Positions 7,828 through 17,403 of a stretch of DNA of 64,000 bases are shown in pieces (position 1 is the first letter of the stretch; every line of letters starts with the position of its first letter). A program made the position numbers and the translations under genes. The stretch covers positions 1-64,000 of the forward strand of contig JANRJL010000094.1 of assembly GCA_033763995.1 (NCBI GenBank), written 5' to 3'. Under the pieces are notes generated by a model. It saw only the letters and a list, made by a program, of their open reading frames with translations. It did no database searches and was not told where the DNA came from. Origin of the DNA: GCA-2737725 sp033763995. GTDB lineage: Bacteria > Pseudomonadota > Alphaproteobacteria > Rhodospirillales > Rhodospirillaceae.

Positions 7828-8919
7828 TTAGACGAGCGGAAACACACGCATGACCAGCATCGACACTCCCGGCAGGGCGGCCAGGACCGATGCGGCGATC
7901 ATCAGCCGTTCGCGCGGGAGGGGAACGGCCAGGCGGGTCGCGGTCCAGAACGCGCCCAGCGCCGCGCCGACGAAAAAAAGCTGTCCCAGCTCAACGCCGA
8001 CATTGAAACCGAAGAGGCCGGGCAGAAGGTTGGCCCCGGACAGACCGTAGTCGGACAGCGACGAGGCGAAGCCCAAGCCGTGCAACAGGCCGCAGGCCAC
8101 CACGATGGTCGCGCGCAAGGCGAATGATCGGCGCGTGCCGCCCAGCAAATTGTCGAGCGCGAGCGCGACGATGCTGGCGGCGATCAGCGGTTCCACGATG
8201 CCAGGGGATACGGAAACGAGATCAAGCGTGGCCAACGTCAAGGTGATGGAATGGGCGATGGTGAACCCCGTCAGGATCACGATCCATTGCCGCAGGCTCA
8301 TGGCCGCCGCCAGAATGGTCAGCAGGAAGAGCAAGTGGTCAAAGCCCAACAGGATGTGCTCCACACCGATGCTGATAAACTCCGTGAACACGGCCAAGCC
8401 GCCGCGGAAGAAGGTGTGCGTGGGCCGGCCAGGGGTCAACACGGCGAGTTCTTCCGCTTTCCCGCTAGTTGCCGTCAGTGCGAGGCGCTGATCCGCCGCC
8501 GCCGTGCCGAACAGGTCCGTCCATACCTCGACCTTGCGCGGCGCCTCGGCGAAGCGCTGCGCGATCAGCGCCACCACGGTGGCGGTGGGGGCTTGTTGGT
8601 CATCGCCGGTGAGCGCCGAGACGATCATCGTCAACGCTTCCACCGGTGCGGCACCGTCGGCGGTGACACGCACGCGGCCGTCGATCTGGGTTCGCAGGGT
8701 CGTTGCGTGGCGGCCCAACTCGGTCGCGTCGATCAGCCCGTCGGTATTGTCGTCGAAGCCGCTAAGCGACGTCACGGGTACGCTGAGAACGACGTAGATA
8801 TTCCGCTCCTTGACCGACACCGTGCCCTTGTTGGCGGGCATCAGGTGGGCCGCGGCCGGGGCGGTGAAGCCCACGGCCGCCGCCAGGACGGCCGCCGCGA
8901 GTTTCAATGCGGGCGTCAA
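7828..8919 (-). CDS. HupE/UreJ-type membrane protein
   Basis: 363 residues: signal-like N-terminus (to about residue 24, AAAHLMP), a soluble domain containing an EF-hand-like loop (DDNTDGLIDATE, residues 56-67), then six or so membrane helices from about 170 with the family motif GVEHILLGFDHLLFLL and GLLHGLGFAS. HupE/UreJ proteins are linked to nickel/cobalt entry, but long forms like this occur widely with unknown cargo. The start is a TTG that overlaps the stop of the preceding gene (TTGA at 8916-8919), so translation is probably coupled to it. It is in one transcript with the YHYH protein, ending at the bidirectional terminator near 7800. Confidence 0.82.
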   Translation of the reverse strand: MTPALKLAAAVLAAAVGFTAPAAAHLMPANKGTVSVKERNIYVVLSVPVTSLSGFDDNTDGLIDATELGRHATTLRTQIDGRVRVTADGAAPVEALTMIVSALTGDDQQAPTATVVALIAQRFAEAPRKVEVWTDLFGTAAADQRLALTATSGKAEELAVLTPGRPTHTFFRGGLAVFTEFISIGVEHILLGFDHLLFLLTILAAAMSLRQWIVILTGFTIAHSITLTLATLDLVSVSPGIVEPLIAASIVALALDNLLGGTRRSFALRATIVVACGLLHGLGFASSLSDYGLSGANLLPGLFGFNVGVELGQLFFVGAALGAFWTATRLAVPLPRERLMIAASVLAALPGVSMLVMRVFPLV

Positions 8920-10565
8920 TTGATGGTCCCTTTCAGGCAGCGCGGTTGGTACGGGTACGTGTCGGTGGTGTAGTAGTGATAGATGCCGTTAGGGAACTCC
9001 GGCGTGACGCCGAAACGGCCGTTGCAGTCGTCCAGATCGCCCGATCCGGCGACGTAGTTCCAATCGGACTGGAACGCGCCCAGCGGCACCAGCGCGGTGG
9101 ACGGCCGGCCCGAATCCGCCACCGTATCCACGGCGAAGCTGCCGCGAATGACCTTGAGCGCGCTGGTGGCGTCGGTGGCGACGGTATAGCCGTAGCGCCC
9201 ATAAATGGGGTAACCGTCGGCGGCGAATCCGAGCAACACCATTTTCATGTTGGTCGGCGAGGCGCCGGCGTTGGTCAGCAGTCCTTCCGGCACGCCGTGG
9301 TAATGATACTCGCCCGTGGGCTGGACGTGGGCCTGGTTGACGTCCACGCCGAAATTGAAGGTGGTTTGGCCCAGGGCCTCGATGCGCCAGATATCGCTGC
9401 TCATGGCGAGGTTGCAATTGGCCGTCGACGTGATGTTCGATGGGCAGGCGCCGGCGGTCGTCGGCTCGAATTTCACGCCGTTGAGCGCGTAGCCGATGAT
9501 GTTTTGCGACTGATTCGACGAGGCCGTGACCGGCGTCAGCTTCGCGCTGAACGTCGTGCCACTCCGCGCGGCGATGGCATGCGGGTTGCCCGCATTCGGG
9601 AACGTTCCAACCGTGTGATTGGGCAGCGCGTTGGAGGTCATGGTTCGTGTCGTGCTCGAACACGTCCATGACGACGAACTCGTCAAGCCGATCGACGCGA
9701 TCGTGTAGGTTTGATTGAAGGGGCAGGCGACGCCCGCTGTCGACGACGTCCCTGTCACGGCCGTCGTGGTCCTCGCGCTGACGAATGCGCCAACATTGGC
9801 GATATCGCCGCTGGCCGTGTCGGCGACGACAAACGTATTCAGGCTGCCGTTGGCGTCGATGTTCAATCGCCATACGGTCGTATTGGTCGTGGCGATGGAG
9901 CCCGTCAGCCCCTTGGCGGAATTGCCCTGAGCAAGATCCGAGGCGCTGAGTTCGACCGCCTGATTGCCGCCAAGTGTGATGCGCGCCGAACCGCTGAGCG
10001 CATTTCCGCTCACGTCGGTTGCCGTGATGGTGATCGCGTTGCTTGTGCTCGTCGGATTGGCGATTCGCAGCCGCGCCGCCCAAGAGGCGCCGCCGGGCAC
10101 CGGAAAGAGATGCACAAGATAGTCGCCGTTGCTTTCGGGAGCGGCCGCAATCGACGTCTCGGTGAGGCCGCCGTTGGTGCTGGCGACGAAATTCTGAACG
10201 GTGACGTCCGATGTCGAGGTGACATCGAGGTGCCAGTATCCCGTTCCATTGCCCAACCGGCCGGTGATGGCGGTCGTGCCCGCCACGCCTTGTTCGAGCT
10301 GACCGCTCGACAAGACTCGCGTTGCGCCCGCCGACAGCGTGATGGTGAGCCCGCCTCCGGGTGCGGCGACGCCCAAATCATCCTTGCCGCCGACGCTGAC
10401 GGTGGTGGTCGCGTTGCCGCGGTTATAGAGCCCGAGGTATCCGATTCGCCCGGAGGTATCGTCGGGTTGAAAGAATGAAATGGTTGCGGCAGAGGCGCTG
10501 CCGCCCATCAGTCCACCGAAAGTGGCTAAAAGAGGCAGAATAGGGGCGTTTCGCGACGTCGGCAT
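8916..10565 (-). CDS. Secreted YHYH-domain protein
   Basis: 549 residues with an N-terminal signal peptide ending near SASA (residue 26). An N-terminal half of Thr/Ser-rich beta-type sequence (about 27-280) is followed by a YHYH domain (about 290-549) carrying GEYHYHGVPEGLL and, near the end, GIYHYYTTDTYPYQPRCLKG. The domain is of unknown function; its His/Tyr clusters suggest metal binding, which is inference. The ATG at 10565 has AGGAGAA at good distance. It overlaps the HupE-like gene by four bases. Four or more cysteines in the C-terminal half could form disulfides in the periplasm or at the cell surface. Confidence 0.8.
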   Translation of the reverse strand: MPTSRNAPILPLLATFGGLMGGSASAATISFFQPDDTSGRIGYLGLYNRGNATTTVSVGGKDDLGVAAPGGGLTITLSAGATRVLSSGQLEQGVAGTTAITGRLGNGTGYWHLDVTSTSDVTVQNFVASTNGGLTETSIAAAPESNGDYLVHLFPVPGGASWAARLRIANPTSTSNAITITATDVSGNALSGSARITLGGNQAVELSASDLAQGNSAKGLTGSIATTNTTVWRLNIDANGSLNTFVVADTASGDIANVGAFVSARTTTAVTGTSSTAGVACPFNQTYTIASIGLTSSSSWTCSSTTRTMTSNALPNHTVGTFPNAGNPHAIAARSGTTFSAKLTPVTASSNQSQNIIGYALNGVKFEPTTAGACPSNITSTANCNLAMSSDIWRIEALGQTTFNFGVDVNQAHVQPTGEYHYHGVPEGLLTNAGASPTNMKMVLLGFAADGYPIYGRYGYTVATDATSALKVIRGSFAVDTVADSGRPSTALVPLGAFQSDWNYVAGSGDLDDCNGRFGVTPEFPNGIYHYYTTDTYPYQPRCLKGTIN

Positions 10566-10656
10566 GGGCGTTCTCCTGTGGTGTCGAGAACGCCAAACTA
10601 CGGCCCGGCGCCGCCAGAATTTGTATCAATTTGTACGCCTTTGTCGGCGTAAGCGA

Positions 10657-13041
10657 TTACATCCCCTTCAGGATGGCGTTGGGCAGGATGGCATCGTCCC
10701 AATCGGGCCGATTGACCGCGCCGGTGCGCACGATCACCAGTTTCTTCGACGGCACCATATAGACGCGATGCCCGCCACCGCCATCGAAGAACACCACGTC
10801 GTCGGCCAAGTAGGGCGCGGAATGGGTGACTCCTACGGGCGTGTTGCGATTGTAGAAGCGTTTGCCCGCCGCGGGCGCGCCGAGCCAGACCTGAAAACCA
10901 TAGTTCGGATTATGCCGGGAGGGCGTCGTCATGGCCTTGAGCCACTCGGCCGAGGCGACCTCGCGGCCCTCGAAGCGCCCGCCGTTGGCCAACATGACGC
11001 CGACGCGCAGCCAATCGCGCGGCCGGGCCATGAAGTACGAAAACGCCCTGGCCGTTCCGCCGGGCCGGTCGAGCCACAGATGCGCGTCTTTCGCGCCCAT
11101 GGGTTTCCACAGCTTCTCGGAAACGTAGTCGGCATAACGCTTGCCCGTGGCGCGTTCCAACAGGGTCAGCAGGATCTGCGTATTGGCGCTGTTGTAGTTG
11201 AACTCACCGCCCGGCACCCGGTCGATCGGGTAGTTGAGCACGTAAGATGCGATATCGGGTCCCAGGAAGGTGCGCAGGCCCGTGGCCCAGGGGCTTTGAC
11301 TGAATGCGTAATTGAAACGCTCGTGCCGCACGCCGCTGGACATGGTCAGGAGCTGGCGAATGGTGAGCGTTTCTTTCGCCGTGCCGCGCCATTCACCGAT
11401 GTAGTTGGCCGCGGCATCGTCGACGGAGGCAATGCGGCCGTCGGTCACGGCCTGGCCCACGGCCAACGCCAGCATCGACTTCGCCATGGAGTAAGTTTCC
11501 GACACGTCGTCGGGGCTGCGGCCGTTCCAGTACTTCTCGACCTCCACCGCGCCGTCGCGCCACACGATCAGCGATAACGATTTTGTTTTTTCCGCGTAGT
11601 CGACGGCAGCGGTAATAGCTTCTGGGGCTATCGTGCGTTCGGACTCGGGGCGCGTGGGCAATTCAACGGTGAAACTCCCCGCCACGGTTTCCTTCACGTC
11701 GGTCCACGCCGGCAAGGTGGCCGGGGTTTGGTCTTGGATTGACAACCAGCGCGTCCAAAAACGTGTCTCACCGGAGATGCGGTCCCGCATCGACCGTTGG
11801 CGAGGCTCTTGCGGCGGCAATTGCCGTGGCGTGGCTTTGGGCCCACCCACGCCGAGGCCGCGCAGGATCATGTTGGGCAGCGCGGAATTGTCCCACTCCG
11901 GCTGGTTGGGCGGCGGGCGCAGGCCGGTGCGCACGATCACCAAATCCTGCGACGGCACCATGTAGACGATTTGCCCGTTCATGCCGTCGAACAGGAACAG
12001 GTCGTCGGCGAGATAGGGCTCGGAATGGAACGCGCCGGGCCGGGGCGCGGCATTGTTCGGCGAGTTGGGGCGGTGAAACAGCCGGCGCTGGGTGTAAGGC
12101 TGACCCAGCCAGGTCATGAGCCCGAAATGCGGATTGTTGCGCGACGGTTTGCGCATCTCGGTGACCCACCATGACGGCAGAACCTCGCGGCCCGCGACCG
12201 CGCCGTAATTCAGCACCATGACGCCGATGCGCAGCCAGGTTTCCGGCGGCAGCATCAGGCAACAGCCGCCGTGAGGCATGCCGCCCTCGCGATTGACCCA
12301 GATCTTGCCGCCGGCGGCCCCGATGGGCTTCAAGATCGCGTCGCCCAGGTATTCCGCGTAGCGCTTTTTGGTGGCGCCCTCGATGATGTGCGGCATCACG
12401 TCGGCGGTGATGTCGCTGTAGTCGTAGGCGCTGCCCGGCGGAAACTCGAGCGGCACGTTCTCCACCAACAGCCTGTCCCACTCCGGGTCGATGTACCGGC
12501 GCGACGCCAAACTGTAGGGCCCGCCGCCGCGAAACCACATCAGACCGCTCGACATCTGCAGCACATTGCGAATGGTGATCTTTTCCTTCGGCGTGCCGCG
12601 CCATGCCACAATGTATTTGGCGGTCGGGTCGTCGAGCGAGGCGATATGACCGTCCTTGATGGCGGCGCCGATCAGCAGGCCGCCCAGCATCTTGTGCAGG
12701 CTGCGCGAGTTGACCGGCGTGTCTTGCGCGCCGCCCCAATAATCCGCCGACTGCAACTTGCCCTTGTGCCAGATGAGAAGGCTGCTGGAGCGATTCTTGG
12801 CCGCGTAGTCGCGCGCGACCTCTAATGTTTGGGCCGGGATCGTTCGCTCGGCCTCGGGCGCCACGGCGATGAAACCGTCATGGGCGCCGGGCACGTCCTC
12901 GGTGGGTTCGTAAACGTCCGTGTCGCCGCTGCCGCCCAAGGCGGCGACGGCGAAGTAACGATCCCAATAGACGCGGTTCTGCCAATAGAAGACGCTCCCA
13001 ACGACGGCGACGGCAAGAGCAATCAGGGCCACAGTCTTCAT
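10657..13041 (-). CDS. Double-domain serine hydrolase (class C beta-lactamase-like fold, tandem)
   Basis: 794 residues: an N-terminal signal anchor (MKTVALIALAVAVVGSVFYW), then two homologous beta-lactamase/DD-peptidase-like domains (about 60-385 and 460-794). Each has a serine SxxK motif, SLHK in the first and SMAK in the second, a Tyr box (YDYSD and YNSAN) and the same closing block (DDLFLFDGMNGQIVYMVPSQ, DDVVFFDGGGGHRVYMVPSK) followed by LVIVRTG. Both active sites therefore look intact. The family includes esterases, carboxypeptidases and amidases; the reaction cannot be fixed. The ATG at 13041 gives a good signal anchor; a TTG at 13053 is the alternative. The gene begins within about 14 bases of the response regulator's stop, so it may share the zinc/two-component transcript. 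Confidence 0.85.
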   Translation of the reverse strand: MKTVALIALAVAVVGSVFYWQNRVYWDRYFAVAALGGSGDTDVYEPTEDVPGAHDGFIAVAPEAERTIPAQTLEVARDYAAKNRSSSLLIWHKGKLQSADYWGGAQDTPVNSRSLHKMLGGLLIGAAIKDGHIASLDDPTAKYIVAWRGTPKEKITIRNVLQMSSGLMWFRGGGPYSLASRRYIDPEWDRLLVENVPLEFPPGSAYDYSDITADVMPHIIEGATKKRYAEYLGDAILKPIGAAGGKIWVNREGGMPHGGCCLMLPPETWLRIGVMVLNYGAVAGREVLPSWWVTEMRKPSRNNPHFGLMTWLGQPYTQRRLFHRPNSPNNAAPRPGAFHSEPYLADDLFLFDGMNGQIVYMVPSQDLVIVRTGLRPPPNQPEWDNSALPNMILRGLGVGGPKATPRQLPPQEPRQRSMRDRISGETRFWTRWLSIQDQTPATLPAWTDVKETVAGSFTVELPTRPESERTIAPEAITAAVDYAEKTKSLSLIVWRDGAVEVEKYWNGRSPDDVSETYSMAKSMLALAVGQAVTDGRIASVDDAAANYIGEWRGTAKETLTIRQLLTMSSGVRHERFNYAFSQSPWATGLRTFLGPDIASYVLNYPIDRVPGGEFNYNSANTQILLTLLERATGKRYADYVSEKLWKPMGAKDAHLWLDRPGGTARAFSYFMARPRDWLRVGVMLANGGRFEGREVASAEWLKAMTTPSRHNPNYGFQVWLGAPAAGKRFYNRNTPVGVTHSAPYLADDVVFFDGGGGHRVYMVPSKKLVIVRTGAVNRPDWDDAILPNAILKGM

Positions 13042-13054
13042 GGGCGGCGGCAAC

Positions 13055-13747
13055 TCATGAGGCCTGAAAACGGTAACCCACGCCGGGCTCGGTCAACAGC
13101 ACCTTGGGCGCGGCGGGATCGCGTTCAAGCTTTTGGCGTAACTGGCCGATGTAAACGCGCAGGTATTGGGTTTCCTCCACGTAGCCCTGGCCCCAGACTT
13201 CCTGGAGCAACTGCTGGTGCGTGATGACTTTGCCCGGGTGTGACGCCAGCACGCGCAGGAGGTCGTATTCCTTGCGCGACAGGCGCACCGCCGTGCCGCC
13301 CAGCGTCACCAGGCGCTTGACCAAGTCGATGCTGAGATCGCCCGCCGTGATGGTGGTGTCGGCCTCGGCCGCGTCGGTGGCCTTGCGCCGCAGGGCCACG
13401 CGCATGCGCGCCAGCACTTCGCCCATGCTGAAGGGCTTGGTGACGTAATCGTTGGCCCCGCGATCCAAGGCCTCGATCTTGTCGGACTCGTCGGAGCGCA
13501 CCGACAGCACGATGATCGGCACCTTGCTCCACTCGCGCACGGATTTGATGACGTCCAGGCCATCGGTGTCGGGCAAACCCAGGTCAAGCACGATCAGATC
13601 GGGCTTTTGCAGCGTCGCTTGGCGCACGCCCTCCTTGCCGGTGTCGGCCTCGACCACTTCGTAATCATGGGCCTGCAAGCTCGCGCGCAGGAAGCGGCGG
13701 ATTTGCGGTTCGTCGTCAACGATGAGCACGCGGGGCAGGTTGGCCAT
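13055..13747 (-). CDS. KdpE-like OmpR-family response regulator
   Basis: 230 residues: receiver domain with acidic pair D11-D12, phospho-acceptor D55 in IVLDLGLPD and Lys 104 in VTKPF, followed by an OmpR/PhoB winged-helix (about 130-228: RKEYDLLRVLASHPGKVITH, YIGQLRQKLE, GVGYRF). Closest in appearance to KdpE. It lies directly downstream of the KdpD-like kinase on the same strand, 21 bases apart, so the two form a cognate pair. No kdpFABC potassium-pump genes are in the window; the neighbours are zinc-uptake genes and the serine hydrolase, so the regulon is uncertain. Confidence 0.88.
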   Translation of the reverse strand: MANLPRVLIVDDEPQIRRFLRASLQAHDYEVVEADTGKEGVRQATLQKPDLIVLDLGLPDTDGLDVIKSVREWSKVPIIVLSVRSDESDKIEALDRGANDYVTKPFSMGEVLARMRVALRRKATDAAEADTTITAGDLSIDLVKRLVTLGGTAVRLSRKEYDLLRVLASHPGKVITHQQLLQEVWGQGYVEETQYLRVYIGQLRQKLERDPAAPKVLLTEPGVGYRFQAS

Positions 13748-13768
13748 GGCCCTATGTTATCCTCCGGG

Positions 13769-15790
13769 TCATATCTCGGCCATTTCTTCTTCGTCGGGCG
13801 CGCGTACCGGCAAGCGGATGCGAATGGTGGTGCCGGCGTCGAGGCCCGAGCTCAAGGCCTCGATGGTGCCGCCATGGGCCTCGACGATGCCTTTGCATAT
13901 CGCCAGCCCCAATCCCGTGCCGGGCACGGTCCGGTCGCGATGCTTGGCGCGGTAGAATTTGTCGAACACCGCGCCCAATTCCTCCGGCGCGATGCCGCGA
14001 CCATGGTCGGTGACGTCGATGACGACGTCCTCGCCCATGCGGCGCGCCGTCACCTGAATGTCGGACTCGATGGGAGCGTACTTGGCCGCGTTGTCGAGCA
14101 CGTTGACCAACACGCTCTCCATCAGCACGAAGTCGACGTGCACCAACGGCAATCGATCGGCGATATCGACGTAAATCTCATGGTCCGTGAGCCGGCGTTG
14201 GCTGGCGTCCAGCGCGGTGGAGATCAAGTCGCCGACGTCGGCCCATTGGTAGCGCGGCACCAGCACGCCCGCTTCCAGCTTGTTCATCTGCAGCACGTTC
14301 TTGACGAAACGGTTAAGGCGTTCCGCCTCTTCAAGGATCGTGGCCAGCAACTCCCTGACGACATGCGGGCTGTAGGTCTCGCCATACGATTGCAGGCTCG
14401 AGGCCGAGCCGATGATCGACGCCAAGGGCGTGCCGAAATCGTGCGAGATCGCCGACAACAGCGCCGAGCGCAGGCCCTCGGTTTGCGCCAATACCCGCGC
14501 GTTTTCCAGCTCCTGCTTGCGCAACGTGCGTTCCACCGCGATGGCGGCGATGCGGCAGAGCGATTCCACCAACCGGCGGAAAGCCTCGGTTTCCGTCAGG
14601 TCAACCGCGATGTTCTTGAGCACCAGCACCGCGATGCTGCCTTCGGGAATCGTCAGCGGGAAATAAAGCGTGCCGCCGCGATCGTGCTGGTCGGCCGGTA
14701 GCGACGCGATAGGTCGGGCGAACGCGTCGCGGGCGGCTTCGATTTCGTCGTTGGTCAGTTGGGCGGCGGGCGGACAGATCACTTGCAGAGCGGCGCGTTG
14801 CGATCTGGCGGCGGCCTCGGTGTTGGGTGCGCGAAACGGCGCCAAGAGAACGGCGTCGCATTCGAACAGGTCTTCGCTGTGGCGCACGATGGCGCGGTAG
14901 ATGTCGGTGGTTTCCGCCGCGACGGCGATATCCCGCGTCAGTTGGAACATGGCGCGGGCCTCGAGGGCTTGGCGCTCGGCCCGTTGGGCCTGGCGGCGCA
15001 GGCCCGAGGCGAGATTGCTGGTGATGACCGCCACCACCAGGAACATCATCAGCAGTAAAATATTGTCGACGGACTTCAGCGCCAGGGCGAAGCGCGGCTC
15101 GAGGAAGAAGAAATCGAACACCGCGACGCTGAACAACGAGGTGAACAGCGCCGCCGCGAGGCCGTAAACGCTGGCGCTATAAATCACCGCCGTCAGAAAA
15201 ATCGGCGACAGGCTGGCAGCGGGCAGGGGGCCGTCCAGCCACTTGGCCGCCAGCGCCGCCAGACTGACGGCGAAGGCGCTGAGGACGTAGTCGTGGAACC
15301 AGGGCCGCTGAGCGTTCAGCCGCCATTCCAGGGTCGGCCAGAGTTGTGTGTAATGGCGCCGACGGCCCAGGTTTTGCGTCACGGGGGTTCGGGCCGTGGC
15401 CGCGAAGGTGGTGATGGCGTCAATCGTGCTTGTGCTGAGGCCCGCGTCCCACGGACGGTTTCGTGCTGGGCCCAGGATGATGCCGCCGATCGGCAGCGGA
15501 CCCATCAGGGCCGCGATCAATTCCGAGGGTTTGTTCCAGGTGGCGATGTCGGCGTGCCAACGCGCCGCGAGGCGCTCGATGCGCGCCATGTCCGCTCCGC
15601 CGAACAGCAGACCGCGCAGGCCGGTTTGGCGGCGCAACACCAGACGCATGACGCCGCCGCGCTCGCGCACGATCCATGCGGCTTCGCGCATCAGCGCTTC
15701 CAAGTCGTGGTGCACGTCAAAAACCACCGCGATGACGCGCGGTGTTGACGTGGCCTCGCAGGACGTCGTTCCGGTCTCGCTTGACGTCAT
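13769..15790 (-). CDS. KdpD-like sensor histidine kinase lacking the N-terminal KdpD domain
   Basis: 673 residues. Order: a universal-stress-protein-like segment (about 15-125), four membrane helices of DUF4118 type (about 170-265), a coiled-coil/GAF-like region (about 275-420), HisKA with His 450 in AISHDFGTPL, and HATPase_c with N box NVLDNAAKYAP and G boxes DHGRGIAPEE and GTGLGLAICKG. Full-length KdpD has about 250 further N-terminal residues with a Walker-type sensor domain, absent here. The ATG at 15790 overlaps the znuB stop by four bases (ATGA), so the kinase is translationally coupled to the zinc permease. The HDFGTPL motif departs from the commoner HDLRTPL but keeps the His and Pro. 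Confidence 0.85.
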   Translation of the reverse strand: MTSSETGTTSCEATSTPRVIAVVFDVHHDLEALMREAAWIVRERGGVMRLVLRRQTGLRGLLFGGADMARIERLAARWHADIATWNKPSELIAALMGPLPIGGIILGPARNRPWDAGLSTSTIDAITTFAATARTPVTQNLGRRRHYTQLWPTLEWRLNAQRPWFHDYVLSAFAVSLAALAAKWLDGPLPAASLSPIFLTAVIYSASVYGLAAALFTSLFSVAVFDFFFLEPRFALALKSVDNILLLMMFLVVAVITSNLASGLRRQAQRAERQALEARAMFQLTRDIAVAAETTDIYRAIVRHSEDLFECDAVLLAPFRAPNTEAAARSQRAALQVICPPAAQLTNDEIEAARDAFARPIASLPADQHDRGGTLYFPLTIPEGSIAVLVLKNIAVDLTETEAFRRLVESLCRIAAIAVERTLRKQELENARVLAQTEGLRSALLSAISHDFGTPLASIIGSASSLQSYGETYSPHVVRELLATILEEAERLNRFVKNVLQMNKLEAGVLVPRYQWADVGDLISTALDASQRRLTDHEIYVDIADRLPLVHVDFVLMESVLVNVLDNAAKYAPIESDIQVTARRMGEDVVIDVTDHGRGIAPEELGAVFDKFYRAKHRDRTVPGTGLGLAICKGIVEAHGGTIEALSSGLDAGTTIRIRLPVRAPDEEEMAEI

Positions 15791-16590
15791 CGCCGCCGTC
15801 CCGTGCTCACAAGGCCTCCCGCCACCAACGACAGAGCGAATAGAACGGTTGCCGCCGCCACGATGGCCGGACCCGAGGGCAGGTCCCAGCGCAGCGAGGC
15901 GCCAAGACCGCCCGCCACCGCCAGCGCGCCCAGCACGATGGTGGCGCCGGCCATGGTTTCGGGGCCCCGCGCGAACCGGCGCGCCGCCGCCGTGGGGATC
16001 AGCAGCAGGGCCGTGATCAACAACACACCGACGATTTTCATGGCCAGCCCCACCGTCAGCGCGATCAGGATCATGAAAACGATATGCGTGCGTTCCACCG
16101 CCACGCCCTCGGCGCGGGCGAGGTCGGGGTGAACCGTGAGGGCCAGCAGCGAACGCCAAATCGCGGCCAAAGCGCCGAGGATCAGAACGGCGCCGCCGTA
16201 AATCCAAAGAATGTCGGTGTCCGAGACGGCCAGGATGTCGCCGAACAAGTAGCCCATGAGGTCGACGCGCACGGTGTCCATGAACCCCACGGCAATCAGG
16301 CCGAAGGACAGCGCGGCGTGAGACAAAATTCCCAGCAAGGTGTCGGTGGGCAGGCGGTGTTGGCGCTGCAGGCCCAGCAGTAAGGCCCCCACGGCGACGC
16401 ACACCGCGATGACGCCGGCGATGGGGTCGAGGCCGAAGGCGAAGCCGGCCGCGACGCCCAGCAGCGCAGCATGGGACAGCGTATCGCCGAAATAAGCCAT
16501 GCGCCGCCACACGATGAAACAGCCCAAGGGGCCCGCTACCAGCGCGATGCCGATGCCGGCCATGAGGGCGCGCAGGATGAAATCGTCCAT
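15787..16590 (-). CDS. znuB: Zinc ABC transporter permease ZnuB
   Basis: 267 residues, about eight membrane helices, of the ABC-3 manganese/zinc permease family (FILRALMAGIGIALVAGPLG, RRMAYFGDTLSHAALLGVA, ALTVGLAMKIVGVLLITALL, PTAAARRFARGPE). It forms the inner-membrane channel through which ZnuC drives zinc delivered by ZnuA. The start at 16590 overlaps the znuC stop by one base (TGATG); its own stop overlaps the kinase start. The His-rich tail of ZnuC and divergent znuA support zinc rather than manganese as the substrate. Confidence 0.93.
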   Translation of the reverse strand: MDDFILRALMAGIGIALVAGPLGCFIVWRRMAYFGDTLSHAALLGVAAGFAFGLDPIAGVIAVCVAVGALLLGLQRQHRLPTDTLLGILSHAALSFGLIAVGFMDTVRVDLMGYLFGDILAVSDTDILWIYGGAVLILGALAAIWRSLLALTVHPDLARAEGVAVERTHIVFMILIALTVGLAMKIVGVLLITALLLIPTAAARRFARGPETMAGATIVLGALAVAGGLGASLRWDLPSGPAIVAAATVLFALSLVAGGLVSTGRRR

Positions 16591-17399
16591 CAGCGATGGC
16601 CCCCATGATCGTGGTGAGCATGATCGTGACCTGCATGGTCGTGTCCATGATCATGGTGATGATGCTCGTGCACCACCTCGCCGTGGGGCGTGTGGCTGTG
16701 ATCGTGCGTGTGCTTATAGAGCGCCAGCGTGCCCGCTCCGGCGGGGCCGAACAGACGCAGGAATTCCGGATCGCGGCTCACGTCGTCGGGGTGGCCCGAG
16801 CAGCAGACGTGAGCGTTGAGGCAATACACCCGCGTGGTCGCGGCCATGACGATGCTGAGGTCGTGCGAGACCAACAGCACGCCGCAGCCCGTGCGGTCGC
16901 GGATGCGCTGGATGATCTGGTAGCACTCCACCGCGCCGCCGACGTCGAGGTTTTGCGTCGGCTCGTCCAGCACCAGCAGGTGCGGCTCGCGCAGCAAGGC
17001 GCGGGCCAGCATCACGCGCTGCAACTCGCCGCCCGATAGCGTGTGAATGCTTTCGTCGATCAGGTCTTCGACGCCAACCTCGGCGAGAGCGGCGCGTAAA
17101 CGCGCTTCATCGGCCGAGAGCGTCAGCGTCAGAATGCGCCGCACCGTGATGGGCAGCGCTTGGTCCACGGCGAAGCGTTGCGGCAGGTAGCCCACGCGCA
17201 AGCCCTCGCGCCGTGTCACGCGGCCGGTATCGTTGCGTTCCAGACCGAGCGCCACCTTGACCAGCGATGATTTGCCCGCGCCGTTGGGCCCGATCAGCGT
17301 CACGATCTCGCCGTCGCCGACGGTCACGTCGACATGGTCGAGGATGGTCTTGCCATCGCGCACGACGCCGACGCCCAACAATTCGATCAAACTGGCCAT
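16590..17399 (-). CDS. znuC: Zinc ABC transporter ATP-binding protein ZnuC
   Basis: 269 residues: Walker A GPNGAGKSS (37-45), signature LSGGELQRVMLARAL, Walker B LLVLDEPTQNLD and switch His in LLVSHDLS. The last 45 residues are extremely His/Asp-rich (about 17 His, for example EHHHHDHGHDHAGHDHAHHD), a metal-buffering tail seen in some ZnuC proteins. It energises the ZnuB permease. Its ATG lies four bases after the TGA that ends the original zur frame (17404), normal operon spacing. Confidence 0.95.
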   Translation of the reverse strand: MASLIELLGVGVVRDGKTILDHVDVTVGDGEIVTLIGPNGAGKSSLVKVALGLERNDTGRVTRREGLRVGYLPQRFAVDQALPITVRRILTLTLSADEARLRAALAEVGVEDLIDESIHTLSGGELQRVMLARALLREPHLLVLDEPTQNLDVGGAVECYQIIQRIRDRTGCGVLLVSHDLSIVMAATTRVYCLNAHVCCSGHPDDVSRDPEFLRLFGPAGAGTLALYKHTHDHSHTPHGEVVHEHHHHDHGHDHAGHDHAHHDHGGHR

Positions 17400-17403
17400 G
17401 GTG

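Noticed and set aside
13055..15790. Potassium-pump (kdpFABC) locus
   Set aside because: Only the kinase and regulator are KdpDE-like; no pump genes occur, and the context is zinc uptake.
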